Source: Lateolabrax maculatus (lineage: Eukaryota > Chordata > Actinopteri > Acropomatiformes > Lateolabracidae). Taken from it: a stretch of DNA of 64,000 bases. The notes under the pieces are model-generated. The model made no database searches, had not been told where the DNA came from, and worked only from the letters and a program-made list of their open reading frames with translations. The stretch is from the NCBI GenBank assembly GCA_031216445.1, contig CM062213.1:14385501-14449500 (forward strand), read 5' to 3'. The first letter of the stretch is position 1. Every line of letters begins with the position of its first letter. Of this stretch, positions 24,901-33,806 are shown one piece after another. The position numbers were made by a program, and so were the translations under genes.

Positions 24901-25217
24901 TTTATTTATTTATTTTTACATTATTAGGCTAAACAGCATTTCTCCTGGCATAAACACTTCCTAATAGTTTCCCAGTCCAGCACCTACCAGTGAGCTGTAG
25001 TTTCAGGAATAGAGCCCCTCTCCTTGGGGTCGATCAGCAGGATTGCCCCCGGCTGCTGGACGCTGCACATCAACCCTCCTCCAGCTGTGATGAGCGGCTG
25101 CAGCGTGCGTTTAACAGGACCCGGTCGCAGAAAGAAAGACATGGGTTCACCGTCCACGGTCAGGAATAGAACAGGGGAGATATTAGATTTGGCCACATCC
25201 TGCTGTTTGGACGGCAT
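20374..25217 (-). CDS. terf2ip: Telomeric repeat-binding factor 2-interacting protein 1 (RAP1)
   Basis: Eight coding exons in frame on the minus strand: 25217-24988, 24304-24159, 23913-23678, 23463-23368, 23246-22505, 22357-22254, 21269-20871, 20595-20374, giving 724 aa (human about 399). RAP1 is a shelterin subunit recruited to telomeres by TRF2; it represses recombination at chromosome ends and also acts in transcription. Domains: N-terminal BRCT-like region about 10-105 (SPVLFLTVDGEPMSFFLRPG; YMSTQYIYDCIEKDEQLNLE); Myb-type domain about 126-190 (GRIAYTSDDDAAILRYVSKH; QQVTSHSWQSMKYRYR); long acidic, Ser/Pro/Gln-rich linker about 205-640 with a 32-residue repeat and basic nuclear-localisation-like clusters (KKPKAKQKAAPK, PPPKRARGK); C-terminal RCT domain about 640-724 for TRF2 binding (DLVSVTKALLKTSGDFSAAL ... 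EEDVAKRIVFLEVEG). The start fits the BRCT alignment. The excess length is almost entirely linker. Tail-to-tail with iffo2. Confidence 0.95.
20871..21269 (-). CDS. terf2ip: terf2ip coding exon 7, acidic linker to RCT start
   Basis: 399 bp, phase 0/0. Starts SGEDEAPVLQNPPETATIQP, includes an acidic SESQEEDTQS tract and ends FSLTQVQLEEDKKRITELMN-QTNQ, which aligns with the first RCT helices. Donor GTAAGC. Confidence 0.93.
21430..21560 (+). repeat. AT-rich repeat family C (copy 2)
   Basis: Fragment with GAGCTGAAATCATTTGTTGA, TTAAGTAATCAAG and TTGATAATGAAAATAATC, matching ends of the family C element. Inside a terf2ip intron. Confidence 0.45.
21905..21950. repeat. (TA)n(GA)n compound microsatellite
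   Basis: About 20 bases of TA followed by 27 bases of GA, then CACACAC. In a terf2ip intron. Confidence 0.9.
22254..22357 (-). CDS. terf2ip: terf2ip coding exon 6
   Basis: 104 bp. Completes Asp, then TESNSTPHKGEKKKEKRKLG and ILELATREFEDESE. The LATREFED motif matches the EATREFEE segment of mammalian RAP1, which confirms the exon. Donor GTAAGA. Confidence 0.93.
22505..23246 (-). CDS. terf2ip: terf2ip coding exon 5, repetitive linker
   Basis: 742 bp, starts IDAQPIPAESTQPDSVEAQ and ends with one base of a split Asp codon at a weak donor (G|GTCTGT). Contains about two and a half 32-residue repeats (PAESTQPDSVEAQTSI...), then basic segments including KKPKAKQKAAPK, SRRLTRRQLQ and PPPKRARGK. Phase matches the next exon, which supports this donor over the downstream GTTTTA. 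Confidence 0.88.
23031..23246 (-). repeat. 96-bp in-frame tandem repeat in terf2ip
   Basis: The word AGCTGGT recurs at 23031, 23127 and 23223, exactly 96 bp apart. The two units between are nearly identical over TTTATCCGTCTGT and GTTCACATGTTGCTCTTCTC, differing at few positions. Each encodes 32 residues. A more divergent unit continues below 23031. Confidence 0.93.
23368..23463 (-). CDS. terf2ip: terf2ip coding exon 4, linker
   Basis: 96 bp, phase 0/0, acceptor CCTAG and donor GTAATA. Encodes VEGNQDAGVEKPSNLGDAAP then PQTYSTESTLTQ. No domain; low complexity. Its length equals the 96-bp repeat unit of the next exon, but the two sequences show little similarity. Confidence 0.8.
23678..23913 (-). 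CDS. terf2ip: terf2ip coding exon 3, Myb-like domain
   Basis: Begins within a Gly codon, then RIAYTSDDDAAILRYVSKHK, ETGGNRLWQEMEKQQVTSHS and WQSMKYRYRVRLAKKQ. The three-helix pattern with spaced W/Y residues marks the Myb domain. Ends phase 0 with EGEIK; donor GTAATT. Confidence 0.94.
24159..24304 (-). CDS. terf2ip: terf2ip coding exon 2, BRCT-like C-terminal half
   Basis: First base completes Trp; then YMSTQYIYDCIEKDEQLNLE and DYRLNPEVVPKQSAGLNNTK. Corresponds to the STQYILDC part of mammalian RAP1. Donor GTATGA. Confidence 0.93.
24305..24987 (-). other. terf2ip intron
   Basis: 683-bp AT-rich intron between the two BRCT-encoding exons. Nothing recognised. Confidence 0.85.
24988..25217 (-). 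CDS. terf2ip: terf2ip coding exon 1, BRCT-like N-terminus
   Basis: The exon itself begins at 25225 (acceptor CAG just upstream, 8 nt of 5' UTR) with ATG at 25215-25217; donor GTAGGT. Encodes MPSKQQDVAKSNISPVLFLT, then MSFFLRPGPVKRTLQPLITA and GGGLMCSVQQPGAILLIDPK. Ends inside a Trp codon (TG|G). Confidence 0.93.
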
Positions 25218-25225
25218 GGTCGAAC

Positions 25226-26025
25226 CTGGGGGAAGAGGGGAAATTAGAGAGTAGACAGTAATTAATACATGTCAAATATTAAAGGTGGTGCTCTGTTAAC
25301 TTAAGTACCATCAGCAAAAACAACTTTGCATGTAACAGAATATTTCAAAATAACATTCACATGCTGTGGCTCAAGTTCTGACAAGAGCGTTTGTCATATT
25401 CGGTAGCTTATACAGTTAAAACAGAAATAACTAATTTGATGATCAATTGAGTCATTTTTCAAATATGTGTGGATTTACTTCTCTCCTTGTCTTACATTTT
25501 AGTATATTGAGGTTTTGGGTTTTTTTGGACAAAACAAGCAATTTGAAAAATTCATCTTAGACTCTCCCTCTCTAAAATTAGGCTTTTCATTATTTTTTTT
25601 ATTCACAGGTTAATTAAAAACAACACAGTGAACCACTGTCAACATAACTGTTTCATTTAAATCAGTGAATGTATGTTTGTGTCTGCCATGGCCTGTCGAC
25701 TGAGACCCAGTACCAAGTGAAACAGTTTTGGACAGGAGCCAAAACAGCGGTCAACGTATTTGGAAACATTGTCAACACGATCGAGAGACACATAACTGCA
25801 GTGGACCGATTTAAGATGACGATATTGTTCGTTAAAAGTAGTAAATGTCTCCGGTTTTCCTCCGCAGGGAAAAGGTTTCCGTTGGTTAGCTCCAGTGGCT
25901 AAGTCTGCTTAGCACGTTTAGATTTAGTGAAACCCGTCTAATGTCGGAGAGTTGCTGCACAAGAAGCTGATGCTTATTATTTCATTAAAACACTGCTTAG
26001 AGGACACGTTTAACTTAAAACTTAC
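25226..26025 (-). other. terf2ip first intron (inferred)
   Basis: Bounded by the coding exon acceptor at 25226-25227 and a donor at 26024-26025 (AATTG|GTAAG on the minus strand). Holds a family C repeat and an unexplained + strand open frame, 25669-25902. Confidence 0.6.
25435..25560 (+). repeat. AT-rich repeat family C (copy 3)
   Basis: Contains ATTTACTTCTCTCCTTGTCT, TTTTAGTATATTGAGG and GGACAAAACAAGCAATTTGA, ordered blocks of the family C element. Confidence 0.55.
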
Positions 26026-26150
26026 CAATTAGTTTGTTTACTTCCTAGCTAAACTTTCCCGCCGCGACAAAAACCAAAATAAAGTCTTTTTCCGGGTTTT
26101 CTTCTTCATCGGATTTTCTTCTTCCGGTTTTCTTCTTCCGGTTCGTCGCA
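26026..26150 (-). promoter_or_regulatory. terf2ip: terf2ip promoter and noncoding first exon
   Basis: On the minus strand an E2F-type TTTCCCGCC (reads on the plus strand at 26055-26063) and ETS-type CTTCCGG motifs on the plus strand (26121-26127 and 26135-26141) cluster just upstream of a good donor at 26025. No TATA box. This is the usual look of a housekeeping promoter. The transcription start, placed loosely at 26090-26150, is inferred. Confidence 0.6.
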
Positions 26151-27189
26151 TTACCGCCCCCCACTGTTTGTATCTACAATAAACTGCTTTTTCCCTCATC
26201 AAAACCTACTTATTATTTCAACAACATGTATGTGCACAATAGTTCCATGTTATGAATATGTAGTAAATTGTTCTTTGTGTTAAGTACATTGAAAGTCAAA
26301 TTCGGAGTATGTGTAGACATACTTAAGCCAAAAAGCTGTGTGAACTTTATAGAGAGTCAAGGTGAAAAAGATCCACATATCCAGAATATCTTAACTAAAA
26401 AAACACTTTGAAGTCCACTCTTACAATAGGAAAATGACATTTAAACATTTTCAAAGCAAAGCTTTACTGACAAAACTATAAATTATATAATTAACAATCA
26501 CTACCTTGGATTCAAGTGTCCCAGTAAACCATGACAGTGAGCCAGCATGAACAAATTAAGCCATCATCAATATATATATATATATTCAGTTGTGCAGTGT
26601 GTAAAAGGCTGCTTGTTTTAAAGGATAAATGTGAAATGCTGTTGCTGTTTCTTTTTTTAGCTGTTCCTCTAAATTGCCACTTCTTCTAGACTGTAAAACT
26701 CACATAGTCTTGGCCTTCTTTATGTCATTCATGAAATATGTAGATGTGTGTTATTTGATGTAGTATCCCCTTTCTTACATCATATAAATGTTTACTGAAC
26801 TAAAACCTAAAAGCATTATGATGAGATGAGATTTAAGATGATGTTCCTCTTTTGGGAAAATATATGTCCGATTAATTGCCTCTAAAATGTCCTTTAAAAC
26901 CAGCCTGAAAATATTACATTGAGTTTACATGTTCAGATTACAATATTGACTGTAATGTGAGCAAAAATAGTCACTTTTTCCAGGCAGTGTAAATGATGGG
27001 CAGGGTGGGGACCACACACAGTCAGAGTAGTGATACAGTAGACTAACTTCTGCACAAACAACCCAACTGAGCTGTGTGCTACTTCAGCTGAGAAACATTA
27101 TGTCTTTGGAATCAAACACATAAACACTGACGGTCCAGAGGGAGATATTACTTCTCATCTGTTGATTATCCCCCTGAGGCAGGTGTGTC

Positions 27190-27220
27190 TCTCTCTGTGT
27201 GTATGTGTGTGTGTGTGTGC
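27190..27220. repeat. (TG)n microsatellite
   Basis: Short TCTC then TG repeats over about 30 bases. Confidence 0.85.
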
Positions 27221-28789
27221 AAGACATGACGGATAACTGCTGCACTGATTTCAGCATTATAAACACCATGGCAGTTACATAAAAGTAAACTCGACGTGCT
27301 AAATTAAAATCTGAATTCTTTATCATTAGTAAATCAGCCAAAAGGTGTAGCACAAATCGATGACATTCATGCACTTTTTTGTAATGTAGTGAGAGAAATT
27401 TGACAACTTCGAGTCTGCGTTTCCATGTATAATTCTACTATTCAAAAGTTACTTGATGCCTCCTATGGCTCAGTGTTATGATAGATGCAAAACAAAAAAT
27501 ATTTTGTCCAATATAAAACTCATTACTGGATTTGCATCTGTTCTCTACTATGAACAGGAGGAACTTGGTTATTTCTGGATGTTCTGGAGCTATTTTAACC
27601 CTTCCTTCTCATATACAGACAACGCTCACTGAGGGGCGCGGTATTAATCAAAATGCACGAAAAAGAAGAAATAAAAAGAAAACAGAAAAAAATAAAAATC
27701 TGATATTTTAATGGCACTTCATTTTGATTTTATCCTGTGTTGCTCCAATCAAAGCTAAGCAGCATGTGACTCATTATTGCTGTTTGATTTTGTGAAATAG
27801 TCCACCTTTAACTTCTTAACTTCTTTAACTTCTTGTTCAGTTAAGCCAGGAGGCCATGGGAAATAATTGGGCCGGCCTGTTTACTGTATCACCTCAGTGA
27901 CCTTGCCTCCCTCACAGTCCTGACAGCTACATTATTGTTATTGGCTCCTATTGTTCCTCTCCCTCTTCAGCTCAACCAGCTGAAACAATATAACAGCCAC
28001 CGAGGTGCTGCAACTCCTCCAAGTCAATGTATGTTTGTGGACAATTTGTAATCATAGGACAGATATGTAGGCGTTCACTCCTGCAAGCTGATTGTGATCC
28101 ATTCTCGACCTGAAGCGCTGGCCCTCAAATGATCAACTCAGTCCTGAGCCGGCGTCACACTGCAAGGCTCAGCTGCTGTGTTAATATCGGTAAGTATTTT
28201 TTTCCCCCTGAATCAGCAACCGCAGAGAGGATGTGTGGCCATGTGACACAGGGTAACACAGACTGGTTTGGTTTGGTTTGGCTCTGGCAGAGGAAACCTC
28301 CCTGCTGTGAGGTTCAGCAGTTGTTTCCAGCCTGCAGAGGGAGATATTACACTACTTTACCGAACACCAGAGCTGTCAATCAAACAATATTTATGTTACT
28401 CATCGCTTTGGTCCAGAAGAAAGGCTTTATATGCTGTATTGAAAATGCAGTGCATTGTAATCTGATCTGCTTAACAGTATTGAGTCAAGCGCATCTGTTT
28501 GCAGAATTGGAAATGGTTTTAGTGAACAGAGCAAACTTCCATTAGTGTGATATGCTTTTTATCCAGCAGTATACATCTATGATGAATCCTTTATCCCTTG
28601 ACTGTAGACGTGGCCTTGACCTCTCCTGAGACTTCATGGCTGTCTGGTGCCAATGTTTTTTTGTTGCCATGTCACTGGCACGCTGTTATCCTCCCTGTGG
28701 ATTTGCTGCTTGGGTAAAACTAGGCTAAAGAGACACGGGTCGCTCCGAAGCACGGTGAGACAGCATAGCTATTAACAAAAGACAAACTA

Positions 28790-28845
28790 ACAAGAAGGAA
28801 AAAAGATGAAACTCTGTCTCTTTTTGTTTAATCTGTACAAAAAAA
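28790..28845 (+). repeat. Family B repeat fragment
   Basis: CTGTCTCTTTTTGTTTAATC-TGTACA followed by an A-run resembles the 3' part of family B (compare TCGTTTGTTTAATTCATACA at 34628). Weak and short. Confidence 0.35.
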
Positions 28846-30291
28846 AAAAAAAACCCCAATTGGTAGGTTTTCCCAAAAATTCCTGTAAAATGAAGGACAG
28901 TGAGTTTTATCTATACGTTCTCTCCAGTGCCACATTAGCCACATAACAGACTTTTGAGCTCCTTCAACATGTTTCTTCTAGGATTAATATATCAATCTTT
29001 CATTTGAAAGGATCATTAACGACGTACAGCATGTTCACCAACAATGTCCTCATTTGAGTCATATGACAGAACAGCTAAAGCCAGGTCACCTTTCATCACA
29101 TTGCACTAACTTTCCATTCAAGAGTCAATAAGTGGTATTAAAGAACAAGTGAATTAGTGAATCACTTGGAAAAAATCCACCTGACAAAGGTAATGTGATG
29201 TGGTGAAAGCCCTGCCAGTAACAGATGAGGTCACCACAATGCCTGAAAAATGTTAGTGGGCGGAAGAAAACGCAGTGACAAGAAAATTCTTACACTGTAC
29301 CAAACATAATGTTTGTTATTTTTACGCCTACTTTCATGTCAAGACTGCCGGTTGTTCTCATGTTAGGCAATATCAAATTACCAAGAAATCCAGTCCAGTC
29401 AATTTGTCACTGTCAAAAAATCTCAATGAAACAAGGTCAATTAAAAATCTTTAATTGCAGGTTTGATTTTATTCCCAATGAAAGGGTGTTTAAAATGTGG
29501 TGAATTGCTGCAAGCAATGCATTGCATGCACACTCTACTTACATGTTCAAATTGCAAAATCCACACTTCCTGTAGCCTATATTTGAAAGTTGACTTCATA
29601 CCATAGGCCCCATTTTTATTATAGGATTAGAGAAAGAAAGAAGAAAAATAGGAGAAAAATCATAATTATTAAAGACAGTATCATCTTTTTATTTTCTTTG
29701 CAATTATCAATGAAATGCTGAAAATGTAGTGTGTCATGCACTAACTTTATTAATTTTGGCTTTATTGGATGGTTTTACAGTGCAACAAATGTCTCTGGCT
29801 ACAAAAAAAAAAAAAAAAAAAAATCATCTCTCTTTTCAGAACTGGACTTAAACTGAGTATTTACATTAATTCTTCTACTGAAAGTCTAAAATGTTTTCCT
29901 GTAGAGCTCCCCAGGACATAAAGTGCCTTTCTATAAATTCCAGAGGTGTTTTCTATGCAAACACCAGATTAACCAAGACCTTTTCTCGAGAGCTATATTC
30001 GTCTTACAGTGGCAGGTGTATCATTTCAGAAACAAGGCTTGTACAAGGGCCCACATACACACATATCAGGTATCACACACTGGTGGGAGTAAAATTCCTT
30101 TCTGATACTAAAACAAAAGAGAATAAAACGCAAAGCTGCTGTTTGTTAAGGAACTCAAACAAAAACAAAACATCCTTGTGTAAATCATAGTCGCTATCTT
30201 TGGACTTGGCTCAGTGTGGACGGACAACAGCAGAAATATACTTTCAGAAAATTATTTGGCAGATTAGCTCAGGAATCTTGGCAGGGTCCGG

Positions 30292-30801
30292 TCAGCAGAG
30301 ACCGGCCGTAACAAAGTGAGGATATGCTGACTCGACATAAAGAACACATTTAATTACCATCATCATCAGCCATCCAAAAGGACCATCCGGGTCAGAGCCA
30401 GAAACCCCCACCACCATCTTCTGCCAATTCAAAGGCTTATTTTTAGGGGCCAAACTTTTCTTTTGCTCTGTTACGTTCTCACGGCCTGGTCTCATCTTTT
30501 CTCCTTTTGACAGCTCAAACATAGTCCTCTCATTCCCCATCAGTTTTTCCATATAACCTGAGAAAAATGACCCCAGCAGATACACAAAGAAAGAGAAACA
30601 CATAGAGACCCATAACATCTTTTCACTCTTACACCCCCTCATTTCAAAATATTTGAGTTCTTTCATGTTGGAATAATCAGATGACGTTTCTGATGAATCG
30701 GAGGAGCAGCAGACGTGGATAAGGTGGGCTGGGGACACCTTTCCCGGAAGCAGACACATACAGTGCAGCACAATGCCAGCAAACGACAAGATAAAGATCA
30801 T
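30292..30801 (-). CDS. Orphan open frame, possible secreted/membrane protein
   Basis: From ATG at 30799-30801 the frame runs 169 codons to TGA at 30292. The N-terminus MIFILSFAGIVLHCMCLLPG reads like a signal peptide. A second hydrophobic stretch MLWVSMCFSFFVYLLGSFF lies mid-protein, followed by a basic, hydrophilic segment. I recognise no family. The longest chance frame in 64 kb of six-frame sequence is of similar length, and no supporting splice or repeat pattern is visible, so chance is a serious alternative. Confidence 0.2.
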   Translation of the reverse strand: MIFILSFAGIVLHCMCLLPGKVSPAHLIHVCCSSDSSETSSDYSNMKELKYFEMRGCKSEKMLWVSMCFSFFVYLLGSFFSGYMEKLMGNERTMFELSKGEKMRPGRENVTEQKKSLAPKNKPLNWQKMVVGVSGSDPDGPFGWLMMMVIKCVLYVESAYPHFVTAGLC

Positions 30802-31914
30802 TGTTTTAGTTTTCCGCAACTTTACTGCTTTTGGTTTCGTTTAGCGGTGGCTGTAGTAGTGCGTTTAGCAGCTGAAGAGAAGGATGTTTCCCTCAAGGGG
30901 TTGGTGGAGACCAAAACAGAGCTAAAAGGAGAGTGAATATTGGACTTACGATTATCAGGTGGCAAAATATACACAACTCGTTAAAAAACAAAATAGTTGC
31001 TTCCTGTCTGCTGCATGTGTTTATAGGCTGTTTGCCACATCAATTTAATATAATATGTTAATATAATATGTTATAATATGTCAGTGTTGTGCTCATAGCT
31101 TGTTTCAGCTGCCCCCAAGTGTCCCAATAAAAGTTATTGTAGGTTTAAAGATGTACTATATATATGCACATACAGTATATTGTATTTATATATAGATATA
31201 GATATTCCTAAACTCTGATTTGCCATTGTGCAGTTTGGATAATTGTTGGGACAATTAGAGTGGAGTGCTGGTGTATCGTGATGTAAAATGACCCCGGCCA
31301 GTGTTTTCTGCTATCTGCTAATACTCTCTGGCAATAATTGACACAGATACATTTTATGGTCTGAAGGGTTGAAAGGACTCTGATGGAGTCGGGTCTTTAC
31401 CTGCTGATAGTGAGGGCAGTGACAAACGGGAAGAATGGATGCCACAGTCAGGTTTTGAGAGGCAGTTCTGAATGTGTTTCCAGCCTTGGTCCAATTATAG
31501 AATTGTATATTTCTTAAATTAAGAATTGTATTTCTTATGCAAAGGTGGAGTGGAGAAAACGCAATGCTCATCTCTGTTTCACAACCAAAAGCAGCTGTTT
31601 CCTGAAGTTCCACACTGAATGAGAAACCACAAAATGACAACCAAGGTCCATAAAATATATTTGAAAAAATAAATTATAACATACAGAAACAAGGGACCAT
31701 ATTTATATTCTAATATAATTTTTGTAACACACACGTTGATTGTTTTCACGGAATAATTGCTCAACCGATATATACATCTTTACAGTTTATTATATAACTT
31801 GTAAGTACACATTAAATTAAAACAATTACAGCGTGTCACGTACTGCATGACATGTAACTTGGCAAAAAGCCAAACAATAGGAAAGCTCTGTGTGAATGAA
31901 CCTACTTTAGGATA

Positions 31915-31993
31915 ACCTGCTGTCTCAGTGGGCTAAAGTGTGATGTCCTGGGTTTGACTCAGACCGTGTTGTTGCATGCTATTCCATCTCTAT
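31915..31993 (+). mobile_element. tRNA-derived SINE head
   Basis: A-box-like TGTCTCAGTGGGC and B-box-like GGGTTTGACTC, followed by TGTTGCATGCTATTCC-ATCTC and a C-run. This order is typical of a common fish SINE whose body reads TTGCATGTCATTCC. Truncated. Confidence 0.5.
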
Positions 31994-32018
31994 CCCCCCC
32001 CCCCCCCCCCAAAAAAAA
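31994..32018. repeat. C-run/A-run junction 1
   Basis: Seventeen C followed by eight A. Confidence 0.95.
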
Positions 32019-32298
32019 GAACCCACCTCCACGCTTCCTGATCATATCTGTATCCACAGACTTTGGTCTTCTGGCACAGTTCACCAGAGTTCAGATGTTG
32101 CAATCGTTCCAACAGGGTGTGTGTGTGTTTGGTAAGAGACACAAAGGACAGCTGATGTAATGACTGCTGCAAAACAGATTTCCAAGAGTTTGGGTGACTG
32201 GAATGCTTTCAAGAAAGACATTATTCGGAAATGTTTCTTAATGTTACATGTGCAAATTCAATGAAGGGACGGATTTCAAATAAAAAGTTAGAAAATGA

Positions 32299-32304
32299 TT
32301 TATT
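32299..32304 (-). terminator. Candidate distal pparg poly(A) signal
   Basis: TTTATT on the plus strand (AATAAA on the minus) about 1.26 kb after the pparg stop. A nearer candidate is at 33496-33501, only about 60 nt from the stop. Neither can be chosen without transcripts. Confidence 0.35.
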
Positions 32305-32362
32305 TACAACAAATTTCTGTTAATCCCAACTGGTATTAATCCAATCCTTTTGTCTGCAGCAG

Positions 32363-32389
32363 CCCCCCCCCCCCCCCAAAAAAAAAAAA
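32363..32389. repeat. C-run/A-run junction 2
   Basis: Fifteen C followed by twelve A, about 370 bp from the first junction. Confidence 0.95.
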
Positions 32390-33558
32390 CATCAACAAAA
32401 CAAAACAAAAACAAGACAACATCTGAATGACCAGAAATAGTTGACACTTTGCATATATACAAAATATTTTCATAGTAAAACTCAACCACTCTTTAAGAAT
32501 TTGAAATAAAACAAATAAGGCTGAAAAGCCAATTGTGTTTGACGGACAGTTTCATCCATACAAAAATAATATGTATGTATATATATTATACATTATACAT
32601 GCGTAATAAGATCTAATGTTTTTAAACGGCATTCATTCCACAAAAAAGTCAAATGGCAAATCTTAAAGGCACAATATGGCGTATACGGTTTCATTTTTCA
32701 ACAAAGAGCTGATATCATCACGGTAATGTGGCTTTTGTTGGAGTCACACTTTCTCACAGTTTCTGCAGGTAATCGAGACTAAAATATGTTACAGGCAATT
32801 ATCTGATTTCTGTCTTTGGATAAAGCTGATTAAAAAGAGATAGCACCTTCACCCTGATGCCAAAACAGAAAAATGACTGAATGAATGTCTGTTCTTTGTT
32901 GTGTGTGTGTGTGTGTGTGCGCGCAAGCATTCATGCATTTGTGCGTGTTCACAGAGGTATTGAAGCACGTGCACACTGCGGTTTGCATATGATGGTTGTA
33001 ATGCAACATGTAGATAAGCTGTACATGAACAACTCATACTGTACTGTGTGACATGTGGTGTAAAATATTCACAGTGATACATTTCTCCTTACGGCACTTG
33101 AAGCAGGCACTGTGTTGAGCACTCACCATTTTGTGCTTCAGCTTGCCAATAAGAAAGTCCCCCCACTCTTACAGTTAGTCATAGAGGCTCGTCCTGATTG
33201 GTGAAATAGGTGGTAGTTTCGTATTTAGGTTGGCAGCCTACTCATTCACAAAATGTCCAGGCTCAGCAATGGCTAAATGACTGTGCACCACAAGTTATTC
33301 ACATGCTGCTGTCTAGACAAGATCTAACACTCAGATTCTTTCTTTCCTTGATTTCTCTTTTCCTGTCTTTCCCCATCTCTTTCTTATTTTCAGTCAGCCT
33401 GTCTGGCTCTACCTCCCTTCTTTTTTCAACACACCAGCAGCACAAAGTGCTTTCTTGTCTATTTTCCCAAGTCATGATTTCAAAAATAAAATCTCTTTAT
33501 TCCCTCTTTCTATTGTTCTTCCAACTTTTCTCTACTTGTCCTTTTCTCCTGTTAAATT

Positions 33559-33806
33559 CTAATACAAGTCCTTCATGATCTCTTGCAACAGGGGGTGTAG
33601 GCACATGTCCACCTCTGTCTTCTTCAGCAGCTGGATGAAGTGGACGTGGTCGGTAACGATCTGACGCAGGTCAGTCATTTTCTGGAGCAGCTTTGCGAAC
33701 AGTTGCAGAGAGTCTGGGTGGTTTAGCTTCAGCTGCAGCTCCAGCGAATGGAGCACCGTCTCCTGGAGCCGCTCGATGGGCTTCACATTCAGCAGGCCTG
33801 GACGGT
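33559..33806 (-). CDS. pparg: pparg terminal exon, helices 10-12 and AF-2
   Basis: 248 bp, the same size as the mammalian exon by memory. Starts (D)RPGLLNVKPIERLQETVLH, includes LQKMTDLRQIVTDHVHFIQL and ends CLHPLLQEIMKDLY. His494 (human 449) is kept; codon 33574-33576 is ATG (Met) at the human Tyr473 position. Confidence 0.98.

Larger units (their letters stand above)
26160..32290. other. terf2ip-pparg intergenic region
   Basis: About 6 kb with no supported coding gene. Contains an orphan open frame (30292-30801), a family B fragment near 28795, a SINE at 31921, A-runs (28840, 29803) and two C-run/A-run junctions. A segment at 27840-28030 is less AT-rich and carries three ATTGTT-like motifs. 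In human the gene head-to-head with TERF2IP is KARS1; no lysyl-tRNA synthetase sequence is seen here. Confidence 0.6.

Noticed and set aside
28129..28545. 138-codon + strand frame
   Set aside because: No domain or signal; composition like random sequence and it overlaps nothing conserved.
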